DNA of 64,000 bases from Solirhodobacter olei (lineage in GTDB: Bacteria > Pseudomonadota > Alphaproteobacteria > Rhodobacterales > Rhodobacteraceae), in contig NZ_RRYH01000002.1 in assembly GCF_004010155.1 (NCBI RefSeq), positions 1 through 64,000 of the forward strand. Reading direction: 5' to 3'. A program made the position numbers and the translations under genes. Below, piece by piece: positions 8,185 to 17,116 of the stretch. Under the pieces are notes generated by a model. It ran no database searches. It worked only from the letters and a program-made list of their open reading frames with translations, and had not been told where the DNA came from. Numbering within the stretch: position 1 is the first letter of the stretch; the number at the start of each line of letters is the position of its first letter.

Positions 8185-8655
8185 TCAGGACAGGGCGACG
8201 ATCACCCAGGGGTGGCTGAGGCCCGCCAGGGCGATCGCGACGCCCATCGGGAACTCCCGCCCCGGGGCAAAGCCGCGCCAGCCGAGGCCGGCCACTACGG
8301 GGAGCCGCTTCAGCGAGAAGAGCGCGGCCATGGTCACGGCGAGCCCGGCCGAGAATTCCAGCGCGAACACCGGCATCCCGGCAGCCGGCACCAGCAGCAG
8401 AAGCGTCGTCAGGAGCTTCACGTCGCCCGCGCCGACGAGGCCGGCGAAAAAGGCCGCCGCGCCAAGGACAAGCACGCTTCCTGCCACGATCAGCCGCATC
8501 GCGAAATCGCCGGGCAGGGTGGCAAGGCAGGCGGCGGCGAAGATCGTCGCCAGCACAACGCTCAACGCGTTCGGAATGCGCATGTGCCTGAGGTCGAAGA
8601 CCGCCGCGGCGAGCAGGACGGGCGCGGCAAGAGCGAGGGGTGCGAGGTTTTCCAT
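8185..8655 (-). CDS. cpaA: Prepilin peptidase of the Tad/Flp system (CpaA/TadV)
   Basis: This 156-residue polytopic membrane protease cleaves the leader of Flp-type prepilins at the inner membrane. The two catalytic aspartates of the type IV prepilin peptidase family are visible: Asp21 in FDLRHMRIPN and Asp77 in GAGDVKL (the GxGD motif). The N-terminal zinc-binding region of large PilD enzymes is absent, as expected for CpaA/TadV. ATG 8655 is chosen because it has GAGG at a good distance and leaves 10 bp from the regulator upstream; a longer reading would overlap it. Likely substrates are Flp at 17999-18178 and the TadE-like proteins. It sits at the far end of the locus, behind a regulator. 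Confidence 0.88.
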   Translation of the reverse strand: MENLAPLALAAPVLLAAAVFDLRHMRIPNALSVVLATIFAAACLATLPGDFAMRLIVAGSVLVLGAAAFFAGLVGAGDVKLLTTLLLLVPAAGMPVFALEFSAGLAVTMAALFSLKRLPVVAGLGWRGFAPGREFPMGVAIALAGLSHPWVIVALS

Positions 8656-8665
8656 CTCCGCCGCC

Positions 8666-9517
8666 TCAGGCCGACCGCGACAGCGGCATGGGGGCATCCG
8701 CCCGGGTGTCAGAGGTCAGCAGGTAGACCAGTTCCACCAGCCCCGCTGCGCCGGACTTGGCGTAGATGTTGCGCAGATGGGAGCGGATCGTCGCCTCTGT
8801 CAGCTCAAGCGCGTCGCAGACGCCCTGCACCGAGAGGCCGCGGGAGAGGAGCAGGCAGACCCGGAACTCTGCCCGGCTCAGCCGCGCGGGGTTGGAGGGG
8901 GCGAGCATGTTCGGCATCTCCTGCCGCGCCGGCATGCGGGAGAGCGTCGCCGGCCCGGCGAGCGGTCGCGCATCGAGCGTCAGGTTATGCCCGGCCCAGT
9001 TCCGCGCCAGCACCGTCATAACACCGCCGAAGAGGCCCTGCATGTCGGGGTCCACCGGATGCCGGAAGTGCAGTTCGATATGGTCGCGCAGGCTGGGGCC
9101 GCTGGAGAGCACCAGCACCACCAGATCGCGCAGTTGCCGCGACTCCTGGAAGTTGGCCAGCGTCTCCGCCTCGACCGGGTCGCAGGCGCTTTGCACCCAG
9201 ACCGTGCCGACGCGGGCGTATTCGAGGTGATGCCCGAAGGCCTGAGCGGCATAGGACTGGCGCAGCGGCATCGCGCCCGCGGCCATCCGATCGCTCAGAG
9301 CCAGCCGGTATTGGTGGCCGTCCTGCCGGCGGGTACGGACGATCATGCCCGCCTCCGCGCCGGCCGCGGCCAAAAGCTCTGTCAGCGCCGTCTCCAGCGC
9401 GACCTCGTCCCGGATTGCTGCGCACCAGGCGCTGGTGGCCTCCACCCAGAGGGGGAAGGCCGCGGCGAGTGCGGGGGTGCCCGTCCCCCCCTTGGTCTCG
9501 TCGAAGAATGCACCCAT
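8666..9517 (-). CDS. LuxR-family transcriptional regulator in the Tad locus
   Basis: The C-terminal third of this 283-residue protein is a LuxR/NarL HTH (LSRAEFRVCLLLSRGLSVQG, then ATIRSHLRNIYAKSG). The N-terminal 200 residues match no domain I recognise; there is no receiver aspartate pattern and no membrane segment. It may sense a ligand. It lies 10 bp before cpaA in the same direction and is separated from tadC by about 270 bp, so it probably has its own promoter. Location suggests control of pilus genes, which is inference. Confidence 0.8.
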   Translation of the reverse strand: MGAFFDETKGGTGTPALAAAFPLWVEATSAWCAAIRDEVALETALTELLAAAGAEAGMIVRTRRQDGHQYRLALSDRMAAGAMPLRQSYAAQAFGHHLEYARVGTVWVQSACDPVEAETLANFQESRQLRDLVVLVLSSGPSLRDHIELHFRHPVDPDMQGLFGGVMTVLARNWAGHNLTLDARPLAGPATLSRMPARQEMPNMLAPSNPARLSRAEFRVCLLLSRGLSVQGVCDALELTEATIRSHLRNIYAKSGAAGLVELVYLLTSDTRADAPMPLSRSA

Positions 9518-9789
9518 TACACGTCCCCTATCGAAGTTCTGTGACTTCCTGTGGTGCGCGACGGGTCTTGCCTCTTATCGTTCGCATCGGAATGCGCCTG
9601 CCTCATGGACCAGCTTCCGATTGGGGCGGAAAGGCGTCATTGTTTTGCGTCAACGAGCCTGAAATGCGGCTTGATAGCGGCGTATATGCCTCTGGTTGGA
9701 ACCGATAACTCGTTAAATTCCAGCCAAATGCGGTGGATTGTTCACGTATCTCGTCGCTGTCAACTTTTCCGCGGCGCCGAATCGCGCCT

Positions 9790-10803
9790 TCAGCCGAATG
9801 CGCGGATGTAACGCAGCACCACCGGCCCGACCGTAAGCATGATCAGCGCCGGAAGCATCAGCGAGGCCAGCACCGCCGACATCTTCACAGGCAGCTTGTT
9901 GGCCATTTCCTGCGCCTTCATCTCGCGCGCGTTCCGCATCTCGGTGGCATAGGTCGTCAGGACTTCCGAGACATTGGTGCCGAAGCGCGCCGATTGCATG
10001 ACGACGTTGACGAAGGAGCGGACCTCCTCGACCTGCATCCGCTCGGCCATGGCGGCGAGGGCCTTGTCGCGGCGCTGGCCGGCCTGGATCTCGCGCTCGG
10101 CCGCAAGAAACTCCGCAGAGATCTCGGGCGCGGCATCGCGGATCTCGTTGGCCACCCGGATCATCGCGGAATCGAGGCCGAGGCCGGCCTCGACCGAGAT
10201 CTGCAGCAGGTCGAGCGCGTTGGGAAAGGCTTGCTCGATCGCCAGGCGGCGGCGCTGGGTGCGCGAGCGCAGCCAGTAGGCCGGGCCGAAGAAGCCCAGC
10301 CCGACCAGCACCGCCGTCACCTGCACCATGGCCAGCTGGCTGAGGCCGCCGAGCCGCGCGGCGAGCTGCGGTGGCGCTGGGATGACGTTTGCACGCAGAC
10401 CGATGAGCAGGGCCAGAAGCCCCAGGGGCAGAAGAACGCCCAGGGTGATGCGCAGCAGGTAGTAGTTGCGGAGCGCGTGCGGGCCGGTCAGTCCGGCCTG
10501 CACCAGCTGGCGCTGGACGCGGGTGCGCTCGGCCTTGTCGGAGGGGACGAAGGCCTTGGAAATCCCGCGCGGGTCGCTGGGCGTGACCTGCAGCAGGCCG
10601 GTTTCCGCGCTGGCCCGCTGGGGACGGGCGCTGTCGCCGATCCGTCGCAGCACCGGGTCGCGGCGCCCGAAGGCACCAGCCAGGCCCAGGACGAGGAGGA
10701 AAGCGCCGAAGCCGGTTCCGATCATGGCGAGCGTGGTCACATCGCCAGGACGGGCCGTCAACCCGGCGAGAAAGGCGTTAAATTGCGTCATCAGCTGGCT
10801 CAT
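9790..10803 (-). CDS. tadC: Tad pilus inner-membrane platform protein TadC
   Basis: The 337-residue protein is of the type II secretion F-domain (GspF/TadC) class. With TadB it forms the inner-membrane platform on which the CpaF ATPase works. Membrane segments lie near residues 25-45, 115-135, 150-170 and at the C-terminus (LASLMLPALIMLTVGPVVL). The F-domain core includes FPNALDLLQISVEAGLGLDSA and the later FVNVVMQSARFGTNVSEVL. GAGGAGGG precedes the ATG. It starts 12 bp after tadB and is the last gene of the main Tad transcript. Confidence 0.9.
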   Translation of the reverse strand: MSQLMTQFNAFLAGLTARPGDVTTLAMIGTGFGAFLLVLGLAGAFGRRDPVLRRIGDSARPQRASAETGLLQVTPSDPRGISKAFVPSDKAERTRVQRQLVQAGLTGPHALRNYYLLRITLGVLLPLGLLALLIGLRANVIPAPPQLAARLGGLSQLAMVQVTAVLVGLGFFGPAYWLRSRTQRRRLAIEQAFPNALDLLQISVEAGLGLDSAMIRVANEIRDAAPEISAEFLAAEREIQAGQRRDKALAAMAERMQVEEVRSFVNVVMQSARFGTNVSEVLTTYATEMRNAREMKAQEMANKLPVKMSAVLASLMLPALIMLTVGPVVLRYIRAFG

Positions 10804-10815
10804 GCCGTACCCTCC

Positions 10816-11784
10816 TCAGATGCGGAAATTCACGAGCCGCCGCAGGACGACGGCGTTGAGCGCGATCAGCCCGAAGACGATCGCCGCGCCGGGTTTGAAG
10901 GCCGGGTCGCCCATGACGTCGCCGTAATAGGTGGGTGAGAGGATGGTGACCATTCCCATCATCACGAAAGGGATGCAGGTGAGGAAGATCGCCGAAAGAC
11001 GCCCCTCGGCCGAGATCGCATGAACCTTGCGGCGCAGCGCCATCCGGGCGCGGATCACGCGCGAGAGCGTCTCGAGCATACGGGCGAGATCGCCGCCGGT
11101 GGCGTGCTGGATGGAGATCGAGGAGGAAAGATAGCGCATGTCCTCGTTCGGGATCCGCTGGGAAAGGTCGGCCATCGCATCCACCAGCGTGTCGCCGTAG
11201 GCGATCTGGTCGACGGCGATGCCGAATTCGCTGGCGATCGGGTCCGCCATCTCCTCTGCGACCGAGGCGATGGTGGCGTTCAGCGGATGGCCGACCCGAA
11301 GCCCGCGCGCCATCAGGTCCAGCGCGTCGGGCAGCTGGCGGCTGAAAGCGTCGAACCGCTGGCCCCGGGCGCGGCGCAGCAGCAGGAGCGGCAGCGCGAC
11401 CCAGAGGGCGAAGGCGATCGACGCCGCCGCCGGGATCGAGAGGTAGAGCGAGGCCGCGAGTGCCGTGGCGCAGGCGCCCAGGCCGCAGATCAGCGCGGAG
11501 AGTGTCGGGTCGGAGCTGAGCCCCGCCTGGCGCATATCCTGGGGCAGGCGGCCGAGATAGGGCAGCCCGCCCAGCCACCAGCCCGGCGCGTCGGGCTTGA
11601 GTACGGCAAGGACCTCCTCGGCGCTCGCGCCGGCCGCGATCATCCGCATGCGACGGTTGCGGGTGGCGGCATGCGCCTCTGCCCGCGACAGCAGCTGCCA
11701 GAGTCCCTCATAGATCAGCAGCGCACCGATGAAGAGCCCGATATAGCTCAGCATCCCGGTTTCGAAATTTCCGAGCCCGCTCAT
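10816..11784 (-). CDS. tadB: Tad pilus inner-membrane platform protein TadB
   Basis: The 322-residue GspF-like membrane protein is the partner of TadC. The F-domain hallmark LPDALDLMARGLRVGHPLNATI is followed by the ATGGDLARMLETLSRVIRAR segment typical of TadB. Membrane segments lie at the N-terminus, near residues 100-135 and at the C-terminus. It overlaps the end of cpaF by 4 bp, indicating translational coupling with the motor ATPase. Confidence 0.92.
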   Translation of the reverse strand: MSGLGNFETGMLSYIGLFIGALLIYEGLWQLLSRAEAHAATRNRRMRMIAAGASAEEVLAVLKPDAPGWWLGGLPYLGRLPQDMRQAGLSSDPTLSALICGLGACATALAASLYLSIPAAASIAFALWVALPLLLLRRARGQRFDAFSRQLPDALDLMARGLRVGHPLNATIASVAEEMADPIASEFGIAVDQIAYGDTLVDAMADLSQRIPNEDMRYLSSSISIQHATGGDLARMLETLSRVIRARMALRRKVHAISAEGRLSAIFLTCIPFVMMGMVTILSPTYYGDVMGDPAFKPGAAIVFGLIALNAVVLRRLVNFRI

Positions 11785-13163
11785 GCCGGGACTCCCTTGC
11801 GCAGGAACATGTCGCCCGGAAGGGTGACGCCGGCGGCGGCCAGCCGATCGACGCAGAGCGGGCGGACGCCGGTGGGAACGAACTCTCCCAGCACCTCGCC
11901 GCTCTCGCCGATGCCGCGACGCAGGTAGACGAAGATGTCCTGCATGGTCACGGTATTGCCTTCCATGCCGGAGATCTCGGAGATCGCGATGACGCGACGG
12001 CGCCCGTCGCTCAGCCGGCTGAGCTGGACCACGATATCCAGCGCCGAGGCGATCTGACCGCGGATGGCATGGACGGGCAGGTCGATCCCGGTCATCGAAA
12101 TCATCTGTTCCAGCCGGATCATCGCGTCGCGCGGGGTATTGGCGTGGATCGTGGTCATCGACCCCTCGTGGCCGGTATTCATCGCCTGCATCATGTCGAA
12201 GGCCTCCGAGCCCCGGACTTCGCCGACGACGATCCGGTCCGGCCGCATCCGCAGCGCGTTGCGCACGAGGTCGCGCTGGGTGACCGCGCCGCCGCCGTTC
12301 GGGGCCGGTGGCCGGGTCTCCAGCCGGATCACATGTTCCTGCTGGAGCTGCAGCTCCGCTGCGTCCTCGATGGTGACGATGCGTTCGCGTGCGCCGATGA
12401 AGGAGGACATCGCGTTCAGCATCGTCGTCTTGCCGGAACCGGTACCGCCGGACACAAGCACATTGAGCCGCGCCGCGACGAAGGCTTTCAGCAGAAGCGC
12501 TGCCGGCCCGGTCAGCGCGCCCATGTCGACAAGGCGGTCCATCGTGTAGGGCTGCTTCGAGAATTTGCGGATCGAGACCGAGGGCCCGTCGATCGAGACC
12601 GGGCGGATGATCGCGTTGAAGCGGCTGCCGTCTTCCAGCCGGGCGTCGACCCAGGGCTGGCTCTCGTCCACCCGGCGGCCGACGCGGCTGACAATCTTGT
12701 CGATTATGCGAAGAAGATGGCGCTCGTCGCGGAAGCGCGCGCGGCTCCGCTCCAGCACCCCGCCGCGCTCGACATAGACGGAGTGGAAGGAGTTCACGAG
12801 GATATCCGTGATGGTCGGATCTGCCAGAAGCGGCTCCAGCGGCCCGTAGCCGAGGACCTCGTCGAGCAGCTCGTCGACAAGCTGCTTGAACTCCTCGCCC
12901 CGCATCGGGTGCTTTTCCTCGGACAGCACCTGCGAGACCAGCGTGCTGACCTCGCGGCGCAGGTCGGCGGTCTCGACCTTGTCGATGACAGCAAGGTTCA
13001 GACGCTCAAGCAGCACTTCGTGCAGACGGCTCTTGAGGTCGAGATGGGCGAGAAGCTCGGCATCCTGTGCCGGGGTGGCAAGGTCGCGGTTGACCGCGGC
13101 CGTGGCGAGATCCACCACATTCGGGGCGGGGGCCGGGCTGGGTTTGACGAATTGCTTGAACAC
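11781..13163 (-). CDS. cpaF: Tad pilus assembly ATPase CpaF/TadA
   Basis: The 460-residue secretion ATPase (GspE/VirB11 superfamily) powers Flp pilus assembly and retraction. Visible motifs are Walker A GGTGSGKTTMLNAM, an Asp box near EDAAELQLQQEHVIRLE, Walker B RPDRIVVGEVRG, and the His box GHEGSMTTIHANTPRDAM. The N-terminal region (1-150) is the usual CpaF extension. The start is GTG at 13163, preceded by AGGAG at good spacing. It follows cpaE by 12 bp. Length and all motifs are normal for the family. Confidence 0.95.
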   Translation of the reverse strand: MFKQFVKPSPAPAPNVVDLATAAVNRDLATPAQDAELLAHLDLKSRLHEVLLERLNLAVIDKVETADLRREVSTLVSQVLSEEKHPMRGEEFKQLVDELLDEVLGYGPLEPLLADPTITDILVNSFHSVYVERGGVLERSRARFRDERHLLRIIDKIVSRVGRRVDESQPWVDARLEDGSRFNAIIRPVSIDGPSVSIRKFSKQPYTMDRLVDMGALTGPAALLLKAFVAARLNVLVSGGTGSGKTTMLNAMSSFIGARERIVTIEDAAELQLQQEHVIRLETRPPAPNGGGAVTQRDLVRNALRMRPDRIVVGEVRGSEAFDMMQAMNTGHEGSMTTIHANTPRDAMIRLEQMISMTGIDLPVHAIRGQIASALDIVVQLSRLSDGRRRVIAISEISGMEGNTVTMQDIFVYLRRGIGESGEVLGEFVPTGVRPLCVDRLAAAGVTLPGDMFLRKGVPA

Positions 13164-13175
13164 GGCTCTGGCTCC

Positions 13176-14372
13176 TCAGGCGTTAGGTTGGGCCGACACG
13201 GCGGCGGGGAATTCGACCTCCAGTCGGCGGGCGAGGCGGCGGATCGCGCGGGTCAGCGGCGCGCGCGATGCCGCGCGGGAGAGAGGCTGGCCACGGTCGC
13301 CGGCCGCGCGGGCGGCGCGGGGATCGTTTGGCAGCCAGATGTCGAGCGGGCGCTCGAGGGCGCGGGCCGCCTCCTTCTGCGCGGCACCGCCGAACAGCGG
13401 CTTCTGCTCGCGGTTCACCACCAGCCGGATCGGCAAGCCGGGGTGGTCGGCCGAGAGGAAATCGATCAGCCGGCGGCAGTGGCGGATCGAGGGGACGGAG
13501 AGATCGGTCACCAGCAGCACGGCGTCGGCCGCCTTCAGCACCGGCTCGATCCAGGGCAGCATCGGGCGGGGCAGGTCGACCACGACCTTCTCGGCCCGCT
13601 CGCGGGCGCGGTCGAGGAGCGCCTCGACCTGTCTGGCGCTCAGCGCGTCGACAGGGCCAAGGCGGCTTGGCGCGGCCAGCACCGAGAAGCCGGGCCGCAC
13701 CACCTGCATCGCCAGATCAAGGAAACGGGCGTCCGGGATCCGGTCGCCGAAGGCGAGGTCGATCAGCGTGTTCTGCTCCGGAAGGTCCAGCATGTTGCCG
13801 GTACTGCCGAACTGGAAGTCCAGATCGAGCAGCGCGGCCCGCTGCGGCGCCTGGCGGCGGCTGGCGGCCCTGGCGAACTGGTCGGCGAGGTTCACCGCAA
13901 GAAGCGTGGCCCCGACGCCGCCCCGGGCCTGCAGCGTGGCGAAGAGACGCCCGCGGGCCGAGGGCTGGGGCGCCGCCGGCGCGGGACGGGGCGCGAGTGC
14001 GGCAAGCGCGCGGCCCAGATCCTCTGCCGCCGCGGGCAGCGGCAGGACCTGGGTCACCCCCGCCTCGGTCAGCGCCCGGATCTGGCCAAGCGAGGTATGC
14101 TCGTCGGCCAGAGCGACGAAGGTCGTGCGGCCATGGCCTTCGGCGGCGATGCGGCGCACGGCGTCGATCTCCGCCGGGTCGGCGGGGTCCGACTGGAAGA
14201 TGACGAGGTCATGGCCCGCGGCAAGCGTCACCGCCCGGCCGTTGAGGCCAGAAACCGTGCCGATCTCGGTCTGAATGCGGACGGCATCAAGCGTTGCGGC
14301 GGCGGCGCCGACGGTCTCGGCTAGGCCGGGATCCGGCGCGATCACCAGCAGGGATCGGGCTTGGTCGGTCAT
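13176..14372 (-). CDS. cpaE: Tad pilus localisation protein CpaE/TadZ
   Basis: The 398-residue protein belongs to the MinD/ParA-like CpaE/TadZ class that positions the Tad machine at the cell pole. The N-terminal 130 residues resemble a degenerate receiver domain (SLLVIAPDPGLAETV), followed by the ATPase part. Its deviant Walker A reads ARGGVGATLLAVNLA: the P-loop Lys-Thr of MinD is replaced by Ala-Thr, a change common in CpaE. LLDLDFQFGS and VVVDLPRPMLPW are the switch and Walker B regions. ATG 14372 with AAGGAG upstream is clear. The same frame stays open far upstream, but that part overlaps the pseudopilin gene and is not coding. Confidence 0.88.
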   Translation of the reverse strand: MTDQARSLLVIAPDPGLAETVGAAAATLDAVRIQTEIGTVSGLNGRAVTLAAGHDLVIFQSDPADPAEIDAVRRIAAEGHGRTTFVALADEHTSLGQIRALTEAGVTQVLPLPAAAEDLGRALAALAPRPAPAAPQPSARGRLFATLQARGGVGATLLAVNLADQFARAASRRQAPQRAALLDLDFQFGSTGNMLDLPEQNTLIDLAFGDRIPDARFLDLAMQVVRPGFSVLAAPSRLGPVDALSARQVEALLDRARERAEKVVVDLPRPMLPWIEPVLKAADAVLLVTDLSVPSIRHCRRLIDFLSADHPGLPIRLVVNREQKPLFGGAAQKEAARALERPLDIWLPNDPRAARAAGDRGQPLSRAASRAPLTRAIRRLARRLEVEFPAAVSAQPNA

Positions 14373-14401
14373 CGGCTGATCTCCTTGGTCGCGGTCATGG
14401 C

Positions 14402-15055
14402 TCAGGTTCCCGGGCCCTGGGCGAGGTCCTCGCCGGGCAGGGAGGCGCTGATGGTTGGAAAATCCTCGATCTGGTTGAAGCCGAGCCCCGTGCCGGTGAG
14501 CATCTGGGCCAGCCCTGCGAGGGGCGTGACGAACTGGAACTGGGCGCCCGTAAGGGCGACGGTGACCATTGGGACGTAAGGCCCCCCGAGAAAGCCCAGC
14601 TTCGGATCGTAGGTGTAGGTGAACTGAAGGTTGGCAACGGTCGTGCCGCTCGGCATCAACGGGGCGACGCGGCTCCAGATCTCGGAAGCGGTGGTGTTCG
14701 AGAGAACTCCCGTGCACGGCGGGGCCGAGGTTCCGGCGCAGATGTTGCCGCCCGCGCTGCAGCTGGTGCCATAGGGCGGCGCCGGGACGGGCGCCGAGCT
14801 TCCAGTGTAACGCAGGTTCGCCGTCGGCACCCCGGCGCAGGCCGGCGCCCGCACAACGGCGATCCGCGCCGCCATGTCGACGGCGCTTTCCGCCATCACC
14901 AGCGCATAGGCCAGCCGGCCGAAGTCGATCAGCCCGAATAGGATGAAGAGAAAGAGCGGCAGCACGAGCGCCAGTTCGACCAGCACCGCGCCGTCCTCGC
15001 CCGCCCCGTGCGAGGCGGTCCGGCGGCAGAAGTTGCGCAGGCGGTCCGGTGTCAT
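14402..15055 (-). CDS. TadE-like minor pseudopilin (first)
   Basis: The 217-residue protein has a type IV-like leader: basic N-terminus, then G22 followed by AVLVELALVLPLFLF, with Glu at mature position 5. This is the site expected for CpaA. A single hydrophobic helix is followed by a periplasmic domain containing a Cys-rich section (about residues 50-100). TadE-family proteins act with TadF/TadG in Flp pilus assembly. It overlaps the upstream tadE-like gene by 4 bp (ATGA). TadE versus TadF cannot be told apart here. Confidence 0.85.
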   Translation of the reverse strand: MTPDRLRNFCRRTASHGAGEDGAVLVELALVLPLFLFILFGLIDFGRLAYALVMAESAVDMAARIAVVRAPACAGVPTANLRYTGSSAPVPAPPYGTSCSAGGNICAGTSAPPCTGVLSNTTASEIWSRVAPLMPSGTTVANLQFTYTYDPKLGFLGGPYVPMVTVALTGAQFQFVTPLAGLAQMLTGTGLGFNQIEDFPTISASLPGEDLAQGPGT

Positions 15056-15570
15056 GACCCGTAGATCCTCGACTGGTTGGTGATGGTGGTGGTGATCGAG
15101 GCCGGCGCGCCACCGGCAAGGTTGAAGATCGCCGCGAATGGATAGGTGATGGTGATCGCGGCCTGGACCGAGCCGATGGCGACCGGGCTGTTGCGGTAGG
15201 TGCCGGTATCGCAGCTGTAGCTCGGGGTAACGGTGTCGACGGTGACGTCGCTCGGGAAAAGCGGCGTGCCCGCATTTGCCATCCCGGTCTGAACAATGGC
15301 CAAGAGCGCGGCCTGATCGGCATCGAGGGTTCCGCCCGTCACGCAGATATTCGCCGGCGCGATGCGGGAGAGGTAGCGGGAAGCCTCGCGCACGCCGTTG
15401 ACGGCACATTGATAGGACCAGAGGAGCCGGGCGCCCTCGATGATCACCGCGAAGACGATCAGCATCATCGGCAGGACCATGGCGAATTCCACCAGGATCG
15501 CGCCGCGCTCGCCGCGCAGGAAGCGGCGGAGGGGGCGGGCCTCATGGGGTTGGGGGGAGGGCCGTGCCAT
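15052..15570 (-). CDS. TadE-like minor pseudopilin (second)
   Basis: The 172-residue pseudopilin has a basic leader ending in G23, then AILVEFAMVLPMMLIVF with Glu at position 5 of the mature form. Two cysteines (ICVTGG and SYSCDTG) lie in the periplasmic part and may pair. The start at ATG 15570 follows the tadG-like stop by 5 bp. It belongs to the same family as the gene at 14402-15055; having two TadE-type genes in tandem is common in alphaproteobacterial Tad loci. Confidence 0.85.
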   Translation of the reverse strand: MARPSPQPHEARPLRRFLRGERGAILVEFAMVLPMMLIVFAVIIEGARLLWSYQCAVNGVREASRYLSRIAPANICVTGGTLDADQAALLAIVQTGMANAGTPLFPSDVTVDTVTPSYSCDTGTYRNSPVAIGSVQAAITITYPFAAIFNLAGGAPASITTTITNQSRIYGS

Positions 15571-15575
15571 CCGCG

Positions 15576-17042
15576 TCACCTGTAAAGCTGCACGACGTCG
15601 TGGAAGAGCCCGCCCTTGCCGCCGGCGCCGCCATAGCCCTCGGCCGAGCCGATGATCTCGGCATAGATGTTCACGATCGGGGGCGAGCTGGTGTCCTGGC
15701 CGACGGGCTCGGTCAGGAACATCTTGAAGAACTCGGTGACGGGCACGTCGGTGGTGCTGCCCTTGATCTGGGTCGCGCCGCAGTCGACGCCGGCCGCCAC
15801 GATCATCCGCCGTTCCGGATAGGCCGACATGTTGGGTGAGCAGGAGGGCAGGCCGGTCTCGGCCTTGCCGCTCTCGAGGATCGAGTTCGCGGCGGTCGGG
15901 TTGTTGATCTCGGCGTTGTAGAGCGACCAGCGGCTGCCGCTGGTCCAGCCCCCCGGCGCGCCGTTCGGCCAGTTCTCTGCCAGGTAGGCGGCCGAGTCCC
16001 AGGTGCCGTTGCCGAAGCGCGCGCCGTCGGTGCAGCTGCCGTCGTTCAGGCATGTGTCTCGGGGCAGGGACATGGTGTTCGGCGACAAGTCGGCGTTCTG
16101 GCCGATGCAGCTGCCGCCCCCCTTCGGCACCTTGCCCTTGATGACATTCGGTGCCGGCGGATAGGCCTTGTCGGCCTTCCTGCCGTTCATCGAGGACTGG
16201 TAGATGTCGAAGCGCACGTTGAAGACGGCGTTCTCGATCCCGTTCTTCTGGCCCGGCTCGGTATCGACGCCGCGCTGGCTGAAGCACTGGCTGATATTGC
16301 CCTCGGCGGCGAGCAGGCACTCGAAATACTTCACCCCGTTGGGGGCGAGGCCGGCGCAGGGCCCGGACTGGTCGGCGGTGATGCCGGAGCCGGTCGGGTC
16401 GAGAAAGCCGAAATCGCCCGGGCCCCAGGCCGCGCCGTTGCCGCCCGAGCGCAGCACGATCATGTCGCCCTTGTGTTGGTCGGCACGGTAGGTCGGGCTC
16501 GGCAGGCAGAACATCATCGGCGTGATATCGCAGGCGTATTGGGTGAAGCCCGCGACGGCCGTGGCCCCGACGAGCGATTTCGGCGCCGTCTGTCCCAGCA
16601 GCGCGAAGGCGGCGCGGGCGAAGGTCAGCCCGACGTTGCGGGGGGTGACGGTGATGGCGACATACTGCGCCTTGGCGGGGTCGGTCGTGGCGGTGCCGAG
16701 GGCGGTGGTGTCGGTCGGCGGGAGCGTCGCGTAGAAGGCGATCGTATAGTCGCTTGCCCCACCGAGCGCGTGACTGCCGTCACCGAAGCTCTGCGACCCG
16801 CTGACCATACCGGCGGCGGCACTGGTTGCGCGGGTGATCGCATCGGGCTTTCCGTCTAGTTCGCCCGCCGCGGCCAGGGCCACGTGATCGGCGAAGGACT
16901 GCAGCTCCGCATGGGTGGACGCGACGCGGCCGATGTCGAAGGAGAGTGCCGTGATGCCAAGCACGGCAGCCAAGGCGATCGCCCAGAAGACCAGAATGGT
17001 CCCGCGGCTTTCGGTGGCGAAGCTGTGAAGGTGGCGTTTCAT
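15576..17042 (-). CDS. TadG-like pilus assembly protein
   Basis: The 488-residue protein begins with a short leader and a single membrane helix (RGTILVFWAIALAAVLGITAL); the position-5 Glu of true pseudopilins is Phe. The region FDIGRVASTHAELQSFADHVALAAAGELDG is the hallmark of TadG/RcpE-type proteins. A large periplasmic domain with many cysteines follows (about residues 165-420). ATG 17042 with AAAGG 9 nt away is preferred over GTG 17048. It lies 74 bp behind cpaB and 5 bp before the tadE pair. Confidence 0.85.
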   Translation of the reverse strand: MKRHLHSFATESRGTILVFWAIALAAVLGITALSFDIGRVASTHAELQSFADHVALAAAGELDGKPDAITRATSAAAGMVSGSQSFGDGSHALGGASDYTIAFYATLPPTDTTALGTATTDPAKAQYVAITVTPRNVGLTFARAAFALLGQTAPKSLVGATAVAGFTQYACDITPMMFCLPSPTYRADQHKGDMIVLRSGGNGAAWGPGDFGFLDPTGSGITADQSGPCAGLAPNGVKYFECLLAAEGNISQCFSQRGVDTEPGQKNGIENAVFNVRFDIYQSSMNGRKADKAYPPAPNVIKGKVPKGGGSCIGQNADLSPNTMSLPRDTCLNDGSCTDGARFGNGTWDSAAYLAENWPNGAPGGWTSGSRWSLYNAEINNPTAANSILESGKAETGLPSCSPNMSAYPERRMIVAAGVDCGATQIKGSTTDVPVTEFFKMFLTEPVGQDTSSPPIVNIYAEIIGSAEGYGGAGGKGGLFHDVVQLYR

Positions 17043-17116
17043 CGACACGGACCTTTCCCGTTGGGCGGCGGAGCGGTCCGCGCCCGGGCTTGCGGCGTTG
17101 CAGGCGCCGTCTGGCG

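Noticed and set aside
9551-9811. 86-codon plus-strand frame between the LuxR gene and tadC
   Set aside because: It overlaps the tadC end, has no ribosome site and an odd composition.
12069-14324. Long plus-strand frame opposite cpaF and cpaE
   Set aside because: The two minus-strand genes carry complete ATPase motifs; the plus frame shows only GC-rich antisense composition.
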